Assembly (NCBI GenBank): GCA_016280595.1
Contig: JAEEHB010000060.1
Location: forward strand, 37,911-101,910
Direction: 5' to 3'
DNA: 64,000 nt
DNA from: Clostridiaceae bacterium
GTDB lineage: Bacteria; Bacillota; Clostridia; Oscillospirales; Acutalibacteraceae
The position numbers were made by a program, and so were the translations under genes. Positions 53,696-62,743 of the stretch are shown here, piece after piece (within the stretch, counting starts at the first letter, position 1; the number at the start of each line of letters is the position of its first letter). The notes under the pieces were generated by a model. The model searched no databases. It was not told where the DNA came from and saw only the letters and a list, made by a program, of their open reading frames with translations.

Positions 53696-54682
53696 ATGAG
53701 CGACATTTTCAAAACCAAAGTTCCGCTTAAGTTTTCGGGCGGAAAATTCAGAATTCTCTGCGTGTCCGATATTCACGGCGGTATAGGTTACGATGAGAAA
53801 CACACCGTAAGAGACCTTAAGAAACTGATTGATTACACAAAGCCCTCTCTTGTGCTGATGCTCGGCGATATCGCGGGGCCCGGCAAAATACATATAGAGA
53901 CACAGGCGCAGTTAAAAACGATGCTCGACGGGCTTACCTCACCTATGGAAACGGCGGGCATAGCCTGGGCTCACGTTTACGGCAACCACGATGACAATTT
54001 CGGGGTTGACAACAAGAGCGCGCAGGAAGTGTATGAAACCTATCCGCACTGCGTTTCGAAGGCGGGCGACGAGAGCCTGCCCGGCTGCGGCAACTATGTG
54101 CTGCCCGTGTATGACGAAGCGGGCGAAAAGATACTGTTCGCCGTTTACGGCCTCGACTCAAACGGCGGTGACACCGAGTTCAAAGAGAGATACGGCTTAA
54201 ATCCCGAAACGAAGATAGTCCTGCCCGAAAGGGGAGGCATAGACAGTTCCGAAAGGGGCGTTGATTTCTGCCAGGTGCAGTATTACAGACGCCTGTCGGA
54301 TGAACTCGAGTCCCGTGAGGGTAAAACCGTGCCCGCGCTTATGGTGATGCACGTGCCCCTTCAGGAATTTGCCTTCGCGGCAAAGAATCCCGCCGAGTGT
54401 TCTTTCAAGGGGGAGAGGGGCGAAGAGATAAGCTGTCAGTGCTTCAACTCGGGTCTGCTCAGAGCCTGCGCCGAAAGAGGCGACGTGAAAGCGATGTGCT
54501 TCGGCCACGACCACGAAAACACCTGCGAGGCGCTTTACTGCGGCATTCACCTGACATATGACGGGCACCTGAGTTACCACGCCTCCCACAACAAAAAGAC
54601 GAGGGGCGGCAGGCTTTACGAGATAAGCGAAAGCAGCCCGTCCGAAATAAAAACGGAATTCATAAAGGTAAAAGACATATGA
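53696..54682 (+). CDS. Calcineurin-like metallophosphoesterase, 328 aa
   Basis: Cytosolic member of the family: CVSDIHGG, LMLGDIAG, VYGNHDDN, VMHVPLQEF and CFGHDHENT. The ribosome-binding site AAGGTGA lies within the end of azlD. It starts 4 nt after the azlD stop, so it is likely cotranscribed with the exporter genes. Substrate unknown. Confidence 0.9.
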   Translation: MSDIFKTKVPLKFSGGKFRILCVSDIHGGIGYDEKHTVRDLKKLIDYTKPSLVLMLGDIAGPGKIHIETQAQLKTMLDGLTSPMETAGIAWAHVYGNHDDNFGVDNKSAQEVYETYPHCVSKAGDESLPGCGNYVLPVYDEAGEKILFAVYGLDSNGGDTEFKERYGLNPETKIVLPERGGIDSSERGVDFCQVQYYRRLSDELESREGKTVPALMVMHVPLQEFAFAAKNPAECSFKGERGEEISCQCFNSGLLRACAERGDVKAMCFGHDHENTCEALYCGIHLTYDGHLSYHASHNKKTRGGRLYEISESSPSEIKTEFIKVKDI

Positions 54683-54685
54683 AGA

Positions 54686-54714
54686 AAGGACCGGAAAACT
54701 CCGGTCCTTCTTTT
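54686..54714. terminator. Bidirectional terminator between convergent phosphoesterase genes
   Basis: AAGGACCGG (54686-54694) / CCGGTCCTT (54701-54709), 9 bp with a 6-nt loop, followed by CTTTTT on the + side. The 3' end touches the stop codon of the minus-strand gene. Confidence 0.85.
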
Positions 54715-56153
54715 TATCTGAGATTTATCACTATCTTGTTGTCGTCTCCCGTGCGGTCGTTATAAAGAAAATCCTGCGCCATTTCTTCGAGTGACGAGCC
54801 GGGAGGGATGAGACCCTCAACTTTCTTTATCTTAAACCTTTTCACTATCCTGTCAAGCCGCCTCGCGACTCCCGAGAGCACGATGTTTTCCGCCGTGTCG
54901 GGGGTGTAGGGGGCGTTGCCCGGGAAGATGCAGCGAAGTATTTCATAAACAACGTGAATCAGCGATTCGTTCTTTATCTGCTCCGCCTGCGCGGGGGTAA
55001 GCAGTTTCTTTGTTTTGCCGAAACGCATGAGGAATTTCATCTTCATTTTTGACAGTTTCCCGAAAGCCCATTTGCCGATAAGCCTGTGCTTTTTGAAAAA
55101 GTCAACCGGAAGTACGCCTCCCGCTTTAACAAGGAATTCATCATAGTTTTCGTTAGCGAGCGGAATAAGCGTTTCGAGTGCGCCGGGGAAGTTGAGGTGA
55201 TAGAGGTGCTTGTAAACGGTTTCGCCGCCTGTGTCAACGCCGTCAAGCGCTTCTATGCCGATGCTGTCAACAACGCATTCGCCGCTTGCGGTGTCAATGT
55301 CAACCTTGCGCATTTTACCCGCCGCGTTTACGAGGGCGATTGTGGAAACATCATAGAAACTGCCGCCTTTTTCGCTCTTGTATTCGCGAATATTCTGCAC
55401 ATGGGTGTGGCCTGTGAAGACCACGCGCACATTCTTTTCGCACATTAGCTCCGACAGTTCGCGATAGCCGCCGTACATCTCAAAATCGACCATATGGCGG
55501 TAAACTTCAAACGGGGAAATGACCGGGTGATGCACCGCGAGCAGGACGAAATCGCCCGCCTCGTTTGCCGCATCAATCTCGGCGGTGAGCCATTTTACGC
55601 CGTCTTCAAACAGACCGCAGTGGCTTCTGCCGTTGCCGTTGTCGTTTATCATTATGAGGCGTACGCCGTCACCGAGTTTCACGGCGTAGGAGCCGCTCTC
55701 CCTGTGTACGCTTATCGCCTGATTCGGGCCGTAGTCGGCGTAGAAATCGTAGAGATCCGCCTTGCGCATGCAGGGCGTGGGCTCGGTGCCCGTTTCGGTG
55801 TAAACGCAGGCGTGAAAAAAGTTTTCGTCATCGCCTTCGCCGCAGTAGTCGTGGGTGGCGGTGGTCACATAAACTTTTTTGCCCGCCGCTTTAAGGCGAT
55901 CAAGTCTCTCCCTGAAATCATAATGCGAATTCATATCGCCGTTGTTCACATTGTCGCCCGTGAAAATCACGGTGTCGGTCTGAGTGTCGGCGATTATTTT
56001 TTTGAGAAAGGCGTCAAGGATTTCGGGGGAGGATTTAAGGGCAATCTGGTCGCCGCGCTCCCTGCCGTTAATCGGCTCGCCCTCGACCCAGCTTTTTTTG
56101 GAAACGAAGTGCGAATCGGTTATGATATAAAATGATGTTTTTGTGTTATCCAT
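54714..56153 (-). CDS. Calcineurin-like metallophosphoesterase, 479 aa, with altered GNHD motif
   Basis: Motifs: ITDSHFVS, FTGDNVNNG, TTATHDYCG (ATHD in place of GNHD), AVHHPVIS and FTGHTHVQN. The C-terminal ~170 residues are a basic helical extension (KKHRLIGKWAFGKLSKMKMKF region, given here only in part) that the other phosphoesterases lack. No signal peptide. Start after AAGGAA, 4 nt downstream of the symporter stop, so it is the last gene of the minus-strand block. Substrate unknown. Confidence 0.88.
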   Translation of the reverse strand: MDNTKTSFYIITDSHFVSKKSWVEGEPINGRERGDQIALKSSPEILDAFLKKIIADTQTDTVIFTGDNVNNGDMNSHYDFRERLDRLKAAGKKVYVTTATHDYCGEGDDENFFHACVYTETGTEPTPCMRKADLYDFYADYGPNQAISVHRESGSYAVKLGDGVRLIMINDNGNGRSHCGLFEDGVKWLTAEIDAANEAGDFVLLAVHHPVISPFEVYRHMVDFEMYGGYRELSELMCEKNVRVVFTGHTHVQNIREYKSEKGGSFYDVSTIALVNAAGKMRKVDIDTASGECVVDSIGIEALDGVDTGGETVYKHLYHLNFPGALETLIPLANENYDEFLVKAGGVLPVDFFKKHRLIGKWAFGKLSKMKMKFLMRFGKTKKLLTPAQAEQIKNESLIHVVYEILRCIFPGNAPYTPDTAENIVLSGVARRLDRIVKRFKIKKVEGLIPPGSSLEEMAQDFLYNDRTGDDNKIVINLR

Positions 56154-56157
56154 TTCC

Positions 56158-57693
56158 TTATCCTATTTCGGGTTCGGGATTGTTTTCTTCAAGGCTGTTT
56201 ACATAACTGTCAACCATCATGCTTCTTCTTTCGGAGAGTTCATAGTACATCTGCGCTCTCTTCTTCTTGGAGATGGGCCACAGCATCTTGGGCACTATGC
56301 CGAGCGCGCTCGTAACAAGGGGAACGACGGTGCACAGGTAGAAGAGCCACTTCTTGGTTCTTGCGTCCTGAGTGCCGACTTTAAGGCCCTGAACATAGCC
56401 GACCTTCTTCATAACGATGTTGTTGATGGTACCCATAAAGATGCCCTGAAGTTTCTGCACAAGACCCTTTGCAACGCCGGTGGTTGCCTCCATACGGTAG
56501 CCGTGCTTCCACTCGCAGTAGTCCATAGCCTCGTTCCACAGATCGGCGTTGATAACCTTGTTTACGCCGAAGAGCAGTTTGCTGAGGAATTCGGTGATAC
56601 CGTAGCCGGTAAGCATGGGTTTGAGTTTAAGGTAATTCTTGTTGGTGATACCCAGCAGGAAGAAACCGAAGGTGACAAAGTCGCCGTACATATCGGAGCC
56701 GACCCACAGGAATTTTGATGAGAAGCGCTTACGAAGCGGGGCAACAAAGGCGTAACTGATACTGCCCACAGGTCCCGAAATACCGCTGACAAGCGCTTTC
56801 AGGGTGTTTATCATCGAATTCTGTCCGAAAACATCTATCCAGTAGTTGTCCTGGCTCGTTCCTACGCCGAAGCCGGAAAGGAAATCCGACAGACACATAA
56901 GCAGCACCGGATAGTTTGTGACAATGGCTTTGAAGCCCTCTTTGACGCTCGGCCTGTCGATTGTCTGAGGCACGCGCTCTTTGGAAACGAGGAAGAACCA
57001 CAGCGTAAACGCGGAGGAAATCAGCGCACAGCCGACGCCCATGCCCATGAATATGCTGCGAAGGGTTATCTTCCATCTGCCTGTGGTGACCATATCGTAC
57101 ATAAAGCCGAAGATGTATCTCGGCATATCCTCGCCCATATAGCCGGTGAGCAGCTCCGCAAGGGTAATCAGGCGCACACGTTCATTCGGGTTGGGCGTGA
57201 TGGTACTCATATAGCCGCTTCGGGCAACGCCGGTAAAGGTGTTGGCCGTTTCGGTGAATACGCTGAACACATAGTAGAAAATAAGTTTGGGAATATATGT
57301 GCCTGCCGTATTCGGGAAGAAATAGGGGATGAACCAGTAGAGCAGGCCGATAATGGTCATCGGAATCTGGAAGCCTACAAGATACGGGCGGAACTTGCCT
57401 ATTCTCGTTCTTGTGTTATCGACTATGGCGGAGATGAAGGTATCGTTTATGATATCCCACGCGCCCGTGAATATGCCGACGATGGCGGCGATGTTGAAGT
57501 CGATTTTAACAACGTCCCAGATAAATCTCTGGCTGTATCCGTTAATGTTGAAGGTGTTTGACCAGTCGTTGAACAGATATGCAATAGTCTCTTTGGTGCC
57601 GATGTAGTTGAAACTTCTGTAAACGTTTTTGTCTACGCGGCTTTCGGCTTCCTGAGCAATGGTCTGTTCTCTGTCGTTAATCTGTTCGCTCAT
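56158..57693 (-). CDS. GPH-family (MelB-like) sugar:cation symporter, 511 aa
   Basis: Twelve-helix MFS-type transporter. The loop GAWDIINDTFISAIVDNTRT followed by RIGKFRPYL is the GPH signature (D-x-x-x-N-D-P-type start and R-x-R-x-G-K-x-R-P). It imports glycosides, pentosides or hexuronides with Na+ or H+. The N-terminus carries a long charged cytoplasmic segment. Its start overlaps the upstream membrane-anchored protein gene by 4 nt. The substrate is probably a product related to the unknown 510-aa protein encoded upstream; inference. Confidence 0.9.
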   Translation of the reverse strand: MSEQINDREQTIAQEAESRVDKNVYRSFNYIGTKETIAYLFNDWSNTFNINGYSQRFIWDVVKIDFNIAAIVGIFTGAWDIINDTFISAIVDNTRTRIGKFRPYLVGFQIPMTIIGLLYWFIPYFFPNTAGTYIPKLIFYYVFSVFTETANTFTGVARSGYMSTITPNPNERVRLITLAELLTGYMGEDMPRYIFGFMYDMVTTGRWKITLRSIFMGMGVGCALISSAFTLWFFLVSKERVPQTIDRPSVKEGFKAIVTNYPVLLMCLSDFLSGFGVGTSQDNYWIDVFGQNSMINTLKALVSGISGPVGSISYAFVAPLRKRFSSKFLWVGSDMYGDFVTFGFFLLGITNKNYLKLKPMLTGYGITEFLSKLLFGVNKVINADLWNEAMDYCEWKHGYRMEATTGVAKGLVQKLQGIFMGTINNIVMKKVGYVQGLKVGTQDARTKKWLFYLCTVVPLVTSALGIVPKMLWPISKKKRAQMYYELSERRSMMVDSYVNSLEENNPEPEIG

Positions 57694-58823
57694 CCGTTTT
57701 CCGCCTCCAGTTCCAGATCTGTGATATAGACTTTAAGCTCGTCTTCATAGGTGTGCCCGTCGTACTCGAGTTTCATTTTGACCGAAAGAGTATCGTCGGG
57801 AGCGGCAAGGCTTTCGAGCGCCGTTTTGCTTACGGTTACAACGCCGTCTTCATCAATCGAGAGCGCCTCTTTGTCGGAGGGGGTGAAGGTGAGTTTGTAG
57901 TCTTCTTTTGTCGCGGCGGTATTGACTTTAATATCCGCGGGAAGCGCTTTCATATCATTGGGGTGCAGAGCGATTGAACGCTGATAGAAGCGGGCTCCGT
58001 ACCATTTGAAAGAAACGCGCAGTGCTTTTCTGTAAGGCAGTTCGAAGTTTGCAAACAGGCTGTCCTGCTCTGCGGGGAGCAGGGTTACCGCATCCTGAGT
58101 AAGAACAGCGGATGCCTTGACTTTGTAATCGTTTGAAACGTCAACATTTACAATCTGATTGGTGACACGGTCAATCTTGTAAGAGATTTCGTATCTCTCG
58201 GCTTCAAACTGTGTTTCCTTGATTTCGGCTACGGGGCTGAGCGTTTCGGCCGCCTGCGCGTAGACATCGCTCTTTGTAAGCGTGTCAGTGTCCGCTTTTG
58301 CGGGGTCGAGTATAAAGGTGATGAAGTAATAGCCGTCATCGCTGACATTGCCCTCTTCGTCCGTATGACCCTGCTCGGCGGTAAACTCCGTTACATCCGC
58401 CTCGTTTATCACAATAGAGGGGGCGTTTTCGCACTCGCTCATTTTCACTTCCGATTCAACCGGATAGAAAGCGGCTATCTGACCGGCAGTCCTGTCCTTG
58501 ATAAAGGAAACTATTGCCCGGTCTGCATCGCCAAACGGGGTGACGATATCGCCGTCAAGGTTTACGTCGGTGTGCCAGCTGCCCTCGGCATTGTCCGCCT
58601 TGCGGGCCTCTTCATAAAGCGTATTCACATAAGCGCACAGCGCCGCCTTGTCCTGAGGAAGTTCGGCTGCTGAAGCAACGGGTTCCTCTTCGGGCATCTT
58701 GAACTTGGGCTTATGGAGAGCCTTTTTTGCATAGATGCTGAGAGTTGTAAAGCAGATTGCGATAAGCAGTACAACCGCGATAACGATAAGGAGGATGGAT
58801 TTTTTCTTTGAAATCTGACTCAT
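57690..58823 (-). CDS. Membrane-anchored extracellular protein, distant relative of the linker lipoproteins
   Basis: 377 aa. N-terminal TM anchor (residues 9-32, SILLIVIAVVLLIAICF). The exported domain opens LPQDKAALCAYVNTLYEEA, which parallels PQT-EEIVAY-N-A of the lipoproteins at 37730 and 50446, and continues with strands in the same order, including VDLD-type NLDGDI and YYFITFILDP. The last ~90 residues are an extra Ig/Big-like beta domain. Overlaps the neighbours by 4 nt on both sides. Function unknown. Confidence 0.8.
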   Translation of the reverse strand: MSQISKKKSILLIVIAVVLLIAICFTTLSIYAKKALHKPKFKMPEEEPVASAAELPQDKAALCAYVNTLYEEARKADNAEGSWHTDVNLDGDIVTPFGDADRAIVSFIKDRTAGQIAAFYPVESEVKMSECENAPSIVINEADVTEFTAEQGHTDEEGNVSDDGYYFITFILDPAKADTDTLTKSDVYAQAAETLSPVAEIKETQFEAERYEISYKIDRVTNQIVNVDVSNDYKVKASAVLTQDAVTLLPAEQDSLFANFELPYRKALRVSFKWYGARFYQRSIALHPNDMKALPADIKVNTAATKEDYKLTFTPSDKEALSIDEDGVVTVSKTALESLAAPDDTLSVKMKLEYDGHTYEDELKVYITDLELEAENG

Positions 58824-59686
58824 AATTCTTTGCCCTCCTCTTCTGCTTTAAGCGCCTCTTCAAGGGCCTTGATTCTTTCGGCGCGTTCCTCTTCGCTCTC
58901 AAATACGGGAAGGGGAAGGCTGTCAAGGTCAACCTCGCCCGCGCGCACTTTTTTGAGCATCTCTTTGCGCTTGGGATCGTTTTCCCTGTAAGTGGGCTCA
59001 ATGCCTTTCCTGAGCAGGGCGCCGTTTATGAGGGCAATTATCACGAAAATCACAAAGGATGCCGCCGCGCCGAATCCGAGCGAAACGGAGCAGAATTTGT
59101 TGCCCTTGATTACAACGCTCATCACAACAATCGCAATCTGAGCGAGCAGGGCGACAGCAGCGCCGATTACGGACACTCTCTTCATAAATTTCGTGCTGTT
59201 TGTAAGATTGAGAAATCCGAAGAAAAACGCCGCAAAAACAATCAGGTCAAAAATCAGCACAATTACAAACAGCAGCAGGGTAATCGCCGCAAAGAGGGTC
59301 GCGTCCGAAAGCAGAGCGCTTTTTGCAAAGTCAAGCTGCTTTAACAGAATGCCGTTGCCGAATGACTGAATCAGACCTATAAGCCCCACGCTGAACTTCT
59401 CGCTGAAGAACGGAAGCGTGTAGTGAACGCCCGCGAACGGAATCATAAGCGCGCATACTGCGCCGATTGCGAAAATCATACGCAGAATAGCGAGTTTGCT
59501 GCCGATGAAGTTTGCCTTGATGCGGGCAACAATCATACGGGCAACGGCGGATTCGAGTTCTGTTCTCTTGGCGTCCCTGATAAGGCCGTCGTTCTGCGTG
59601 TAATACATAATGTTTACGCCGCAGTGCTTACAGTTGGGTTTGAGATTGTAGAAAGGTATCTCGCCCCCGCATTTGGGACATTTCAA
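58820..59686 (-). CDS. Zinc-ribbon polytopic membrane protein, 288 aa (TTG start)
   Basis: Starts with CPKCGGEIPFYNLKPNCKHCG, given in part: two C-x2-C knuckles near residues 3-22 that form a zinc ribbon. Four to five hydrophobic helices follow (residues about 65-245), then a charged helical tail. The start is TTG at 59686: AAAGGAG lies 10 nt upstream and no ATG fits. No known family. Sits between the 510-aa gene and the membrane-anchored gene with a 4-nt overlap on the latter side. Confidence 0.8.
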   Translation of the reverse strand: MKCPKCGGEIPFYNLKPNCKHCGVNIMYYTQNDGLIRDAKRTELESAVARMIVARIKANFIGSKLAILRMIFAIGAVCALMIPFAGVHYTLPFFSEKFSVGLIGLIQSFGNGILLKQLDFAKSALLSDATLFAAITLLLFVIVLIFDLIVFAAFFFGFLNLTNSTKFMKRVSVIGAAVALLAQIAIVVMSVVIKGNKFCSVSLGFGAAASFVIFVIIALINGALLRKGIEPTYRENDPKRKEMLKKVRAGEVDLDSLPLPVFESEEERAERIKALEEALKAEEEGKEL

Positions 59687-59706
59687 CTCAATACCACTCC
59701 TTTGGT

Positions 59707-61239
59707 TTATGTTAACATCTCAATATTTATTTCGTTTTTCATATAGCCGAAGGTGATTCTGACAATCGTGTTGTCGCTGTCAATCACCAGTTTGCTTTTT
59801 CCTCCGCTGCCGGAGTAGGGGAAACCGCCGTGTGTGCTCACGCACGCGGAAAGAGTGCCCCAGGTGGAAATGCCGAAATCATATTCGCCCGCGAAAGGCA
59901 TTATGAAGGAGAGCGAGTATTTGCCGCCGCCCACATAATACATACGGGTGATTTCGCTGTTGGAGTCATTTGCAACGGCGCCCACATAGGGCTGGAAACT
60001 GCCGTAGAGCACCACCTTTTCGGGCAGACGCACGCCCGTTTCGGGGTCATCGACATTTTTGCCGCCGTAGTCGAGCATTGAGGGGTTTGCAAACGCCCTA
60101 TATTTATCATAACCTTCCGAGAGCAGTTTCGCCGCCGCGTCTTCCTGTGAGAAGCCGCCCGGGCAGGCGGAGGAGCGGTTGTTGAGTTTATAGACTCTGT
60201 CGTTGCCGTCGCCACCCGCGCCTATGCCGCGCATAAGCGGAAAGGCGAAAAAGCCGTCGGGGTTGTTGATTGCTGTCCATTTGAATGAATAATCGAGAAA
60301 AGCGTTGCGCGAGGCTTCATCCTGGCAGGCAAACCAGGAAATCTGGTCTCCGCCCCACCACTGATTCCACGCAAGTTCTTCATAGGAAAGGTGCTCTCTC
60401 GCCCAGACATCCCTGCCGCCCCAGTTATCATACTCATAGAGAAACGGAAGGGCCTCTTCGTGCACGCCTTCGGGTGAGATGCCGCCGCCCGATTTGCCCT
60501 CGCGCACAAGCACGAGTTTTTCGCCCGGCCTGTCAAGCACGGGGTAGCGGGTGAAGGGCATGGCGTTGTAGTCGAGCAGACTTCTGCCGCCGATTACGAG
60601 GGAGTGCGAGTGCGCGTCAAAAATGACTTTATGCCGCCTCGCGTGCTTTGCGCCGTATTCGCGCAACATGGTGATAACCTTGCTTATGCACCTGTAATCC
60701 CTGTCGTGCCCGGTGTAGAGGTGAATCTGCCCCATATGGAAGGCTTCATAGCCGCAGTCAATATAGTTAATGCCGCGGTAGTAAAACCACATCTGCGTTT
60801 CCTGCTTTGAGATATCCGGCATATTGGACCACGCGCCGGAGTCCGCCGGGAAAAGGCAGGCGTCATAATCGAAAAACCTGTCTTCGGGCTCAAGGCCGAA
60901 TGATTCAAAAACGCGCGCGGGGATTTTTACGCTCTCAACATCCTCGCGGTAAATTGCCTCGAATATGCAGGCCTGCAGGATGATTTCGGGGTCCGCCTCG
61001 TGTATTTTGCGGGCGGCTTCGCGGCATTTTTCAAAATGCTCATCGTCGGGCATATTCGCCTTCCAGATTCCTGCCGCTCTGCCGAGAAACTTGAGCCCCG
61101 TTTTGAGGATTACTCTTATATCGTCGTCGAGCGTGTCGCTCATTGAAATCCACTGAGCCGATGCTGCGTGCGAGAGATAGTATTCGAGCACCTCTCTCGG
61201 CATCGAGCCGTCAAAATAACCTTTGTTCAACTGTATCAC
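59707..61239 (-). CDS. Unrecognised 510-aa protein, possibly a TIM-barrel carbohydrate-active enzyme
   Basis: No family recognised. Residues 1-400 alternate strands and helices in a way that suits a (beta/alpha)8 barrel, with acidic and aromatic clusters typical of sugar-binding clefts (WFYYRGINYIDCGYE, VIFDAHSHSL, WNQWWGGDQISWF). The C-terminal ~110 residues form a beta-sandwich (YDFGISTWGTLSACV, VIDSDNTIVRITFGY). No signal peptide. The GTG start at 61239 has a poor ribosome-binding site; an ATG at 61203 (MPREVLEYY) is an alternative. Lies 4 nt after the ABC ATPase stop and upstream of a GPH sugar symporter, suggesting cytosolic processing of an imported glycoside. Confidence 0.75.
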   Translation of the reverse strand: MIQLNKGYFDGSMPREVLEYYLSHAASAQWISMSDTLDDDIRVILKTGLKFLGRAAGIWKANMPDDEHFEKCREAARKIHEADPEIILQACIFEAIYREDVESVKIPARVFESFGLEPEDRFFDYDACLFPADSGAWSNMPDISKQETQMWFYYRGINYIDCGYEAFHMGQIHLYTGHDRDYRCISKVITMLREYGAKHARRHKVIFDAHSHSLVIGGRSLLDYNAMPFTRYPVLDRPGEKLVLVREGKSGGGISPEGVHEEALPFLYEYDNWGGRDVWAREHLSYEELAWNQWWGGDQISWFACQDEASRNAFLDYSFKWTAINNPDGFFAFPLMRGIGAGGDGNDRVYKLNNRSSACPGGFSQEDAAAKLLSEGYDKYRAFANPSMLDYGGKNVDDPETGVRLPEKVVLYGSFQPYVGAVANDSNSEITRMYYVGGGKYSLSFIMPFAGEYDFGISTWGTLSACVSTHGGFPYSGSGGKSKLVIDSDNTIVRITFGYMKNEINIEMLT

Positions 61240-61243
61240 CGTG

Positions 61244-61999
61244 TCAGTCTTTGTTGTAATTCTTGAGGAACTGCTTTGTGCGTTCGCTCTGCGTGTTGCC
61301 GAATACTTCTTCGGGCCTGCCTTCTTCCACGACTACGCCCTTGTCCATGAAAATGACTCTGTCGGAAACGGCTCTTGCGAAAGCCATTTCGTGAGTAACG
61401 ATAACCATAGTCATTTTTTCCTCGGCGAGCTGCTTGATAACCTTGAGCACTTCGCCAGTAAGTTCGGGGTCGAGCGCGGAAGTGGGCTCATCGAAGAAAA
61501 GAATTTCGGGGTTCATCGCGAGAGCCCTTACAATTGAAACTCTCTGCTGCTGACCGCCGGAAAGTTCGCAGGGGTAGGAATCTGCCTTGTCCTCAAGCCC
61601 CATCTTCGCGAGAAGGGCGAGGCATTCCTCGCGCACTTCCGCCTTGTTTCTTTTGAGCACGGAAACGGGGGCGTCCATCATATTCTTCAGCACGCTGTAA
61701 TGCGGGAAGAGATTGAAATTCTGGAAAACGAGGCCGAAGATGTGACGGAAATCATTTAAGTTCTTTGCGTAAACGAGTTTGCCGTTTACCATATGCGCGG
61801 CATCTTTGTCATCATAGGTGATTGTGCCGGCGTCTATTGTTTCAAGGAAGGTGGCGCAGCGCAGGAGCGTTGACTTGCCGGAGCCGGACGGGCCGATAAT
61901 CGAAATGACCTCGCCCTTATCAACATGCAGGGAGATATCTTTGAGCACGTGGTTGGTGCCGAAAGACTTCTGGATGTTTGTCATTTTAAGAATACTCAC
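61244..61999 (-). CDS. Polar amino acid ABC transporter ATP-binding protein (GlnQ-type)
   Basis: 251 aa. Walker [16 protein letters not shown]-loop [14 protein letters not shown], signature [15 protein letters not shown], Walker [17 protein letters not shown]-loop VTHEM. The D-Q-x-like insertion of GlnQ subfamily members and the neighbours (HisM-type permease and family 3 binding protein) fix the role: energising amino-acid import. Confidence 0.96.
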   Translation of the reverse strand: MSILKMTNIQKSFGTNHVLKDISLHVDKGEVISIIGPSGSGKSTLLRCATFLETIDAGTITYDDKDAAHMVNGKLVYAKNLNDFRHIFGLVFQNFNLFPHYSVLKNMMDAPVSVLKRNKAEVREECLALLAKMGLEDKADSYPCELSGGQQQRVSIVRALAMNPEILFFDEPTSALDPELTGEVLKVIKQLAEEKMTMVIVTHEMAFARAVSDRVIFMDKGVVVEEGRPEEVFGNTQSERTKQFLKNYNKD

Positions 62000-62011
62000 A
62001 GGCGCACCCCC

Positions 62012-62662
62012 TTAAATCTTGTAATAACTCATCTTCTTTTCGACCCTGCCCATCACGAAACTGACTATCACGTTAAACAGATAGTAGAAGATGCCCGCCA
62101 CAACGAAGGGCACGAAACTCGTCTGCGAGTTTGCAATCTGCTTGCCGATAGTAAACATTTCCTGATAAGACACGGTGAAAGCAAGAGAGGTGTCTTTGAC
62201 AAGGGTGACTATCTCATTGGTAACGCTCGGAAGAATCCTGCGGACAACCTGAGGCAGAATAATCTTGAAGAAGGTCTGTATTCTGCTGTAACCGAGCACC
62301 TGAGCCGCCTCATACTGCCCCACCGGCATGGACTCTATGCCGCTGCGGTAAATCTCCGCGAAATAAGCGGCGTAGTTTATCGCGAAAGCGACCACCACGG
62401 GGATGAGTTTGTTTCTTGAAACGCTTATGCCGAAAAGATAATACGGACCGTAGGTAACGGCGATTAACTGAAGCATAAGGGGCGTGCCTCTGAGCACGGA
62501 GATATATACTTTTGCAAAGCCCGAAAAAATACGGAATTTGCTGCCGCGCAGAAGCGCGATTATCATGCCGAGCGGAATGGCAAAAAGGAGAGTCAGGAAG
62601 AAAATGGCACAGGTTTTTTCGAAGCCTTCCGCCATTTTCACGAATATTGTCATCAATGTCAT
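62012..62662 (-). CDS. Polar amino acid ABC transporter permease (HisM/GlnP-type)
   Basis: 216 aa, about five helices. The opening GFEKTCAIFFLTLLFAIPLG, LRGTPLMLQL, and the EAA loop EAAQVLGYSRIQTFFKIILPQ are those of the HisM family. Forms the membrane channel of the importer with the ATPase encoded 12 nt downstream. Weak AAGGAA ribosome-binding site, consistent with lower expression than the binding protein. Confidence 0.95.
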   Translation of the reverse strand: MTLMTIFVKMAEGFEKTCAIFFLTLLFAIPLGMIIALLRGSKFRIFSGFAKVYISVLRGTPLMLQLIAVTYGPYYLFGISVSRNKLIPVVVAFAINYAAYFAEIYRSGIESMPVGQYEAAQVLGYSRIQTFFKIILPQVVRRILPSVTNEIVTLVKDTSLAFTVSYQEMFTIGKQIANSQTSFVPFVVAGIFYYLFNVIVSFVMGRVEKKMSYYKI

Positions 62663-62696
62663 AGTTTTTTATTCCTTAATTTAAATAACGAAACCC

Positions 62697-62718
62697 GAAG
62701 GCGCATTTCTGCGCCTTC
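62697..62718 (-). other. Intercistronic hairpin between binding protein and permease
   Basis: GAAGGCGCA (62697-62705) / TGCGCCTTC (62710-62718), 9 bp with loop TTTC, 26 nt after the binding-protein stop on the minus strand. Only a weak T-run follows, so it probably attenuates transcription or protects the upstream mRNA end. Confidence 0.65.
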
Positions 62719-62743
62719 AGGGCAGAATATCGGATTTTGGAAA

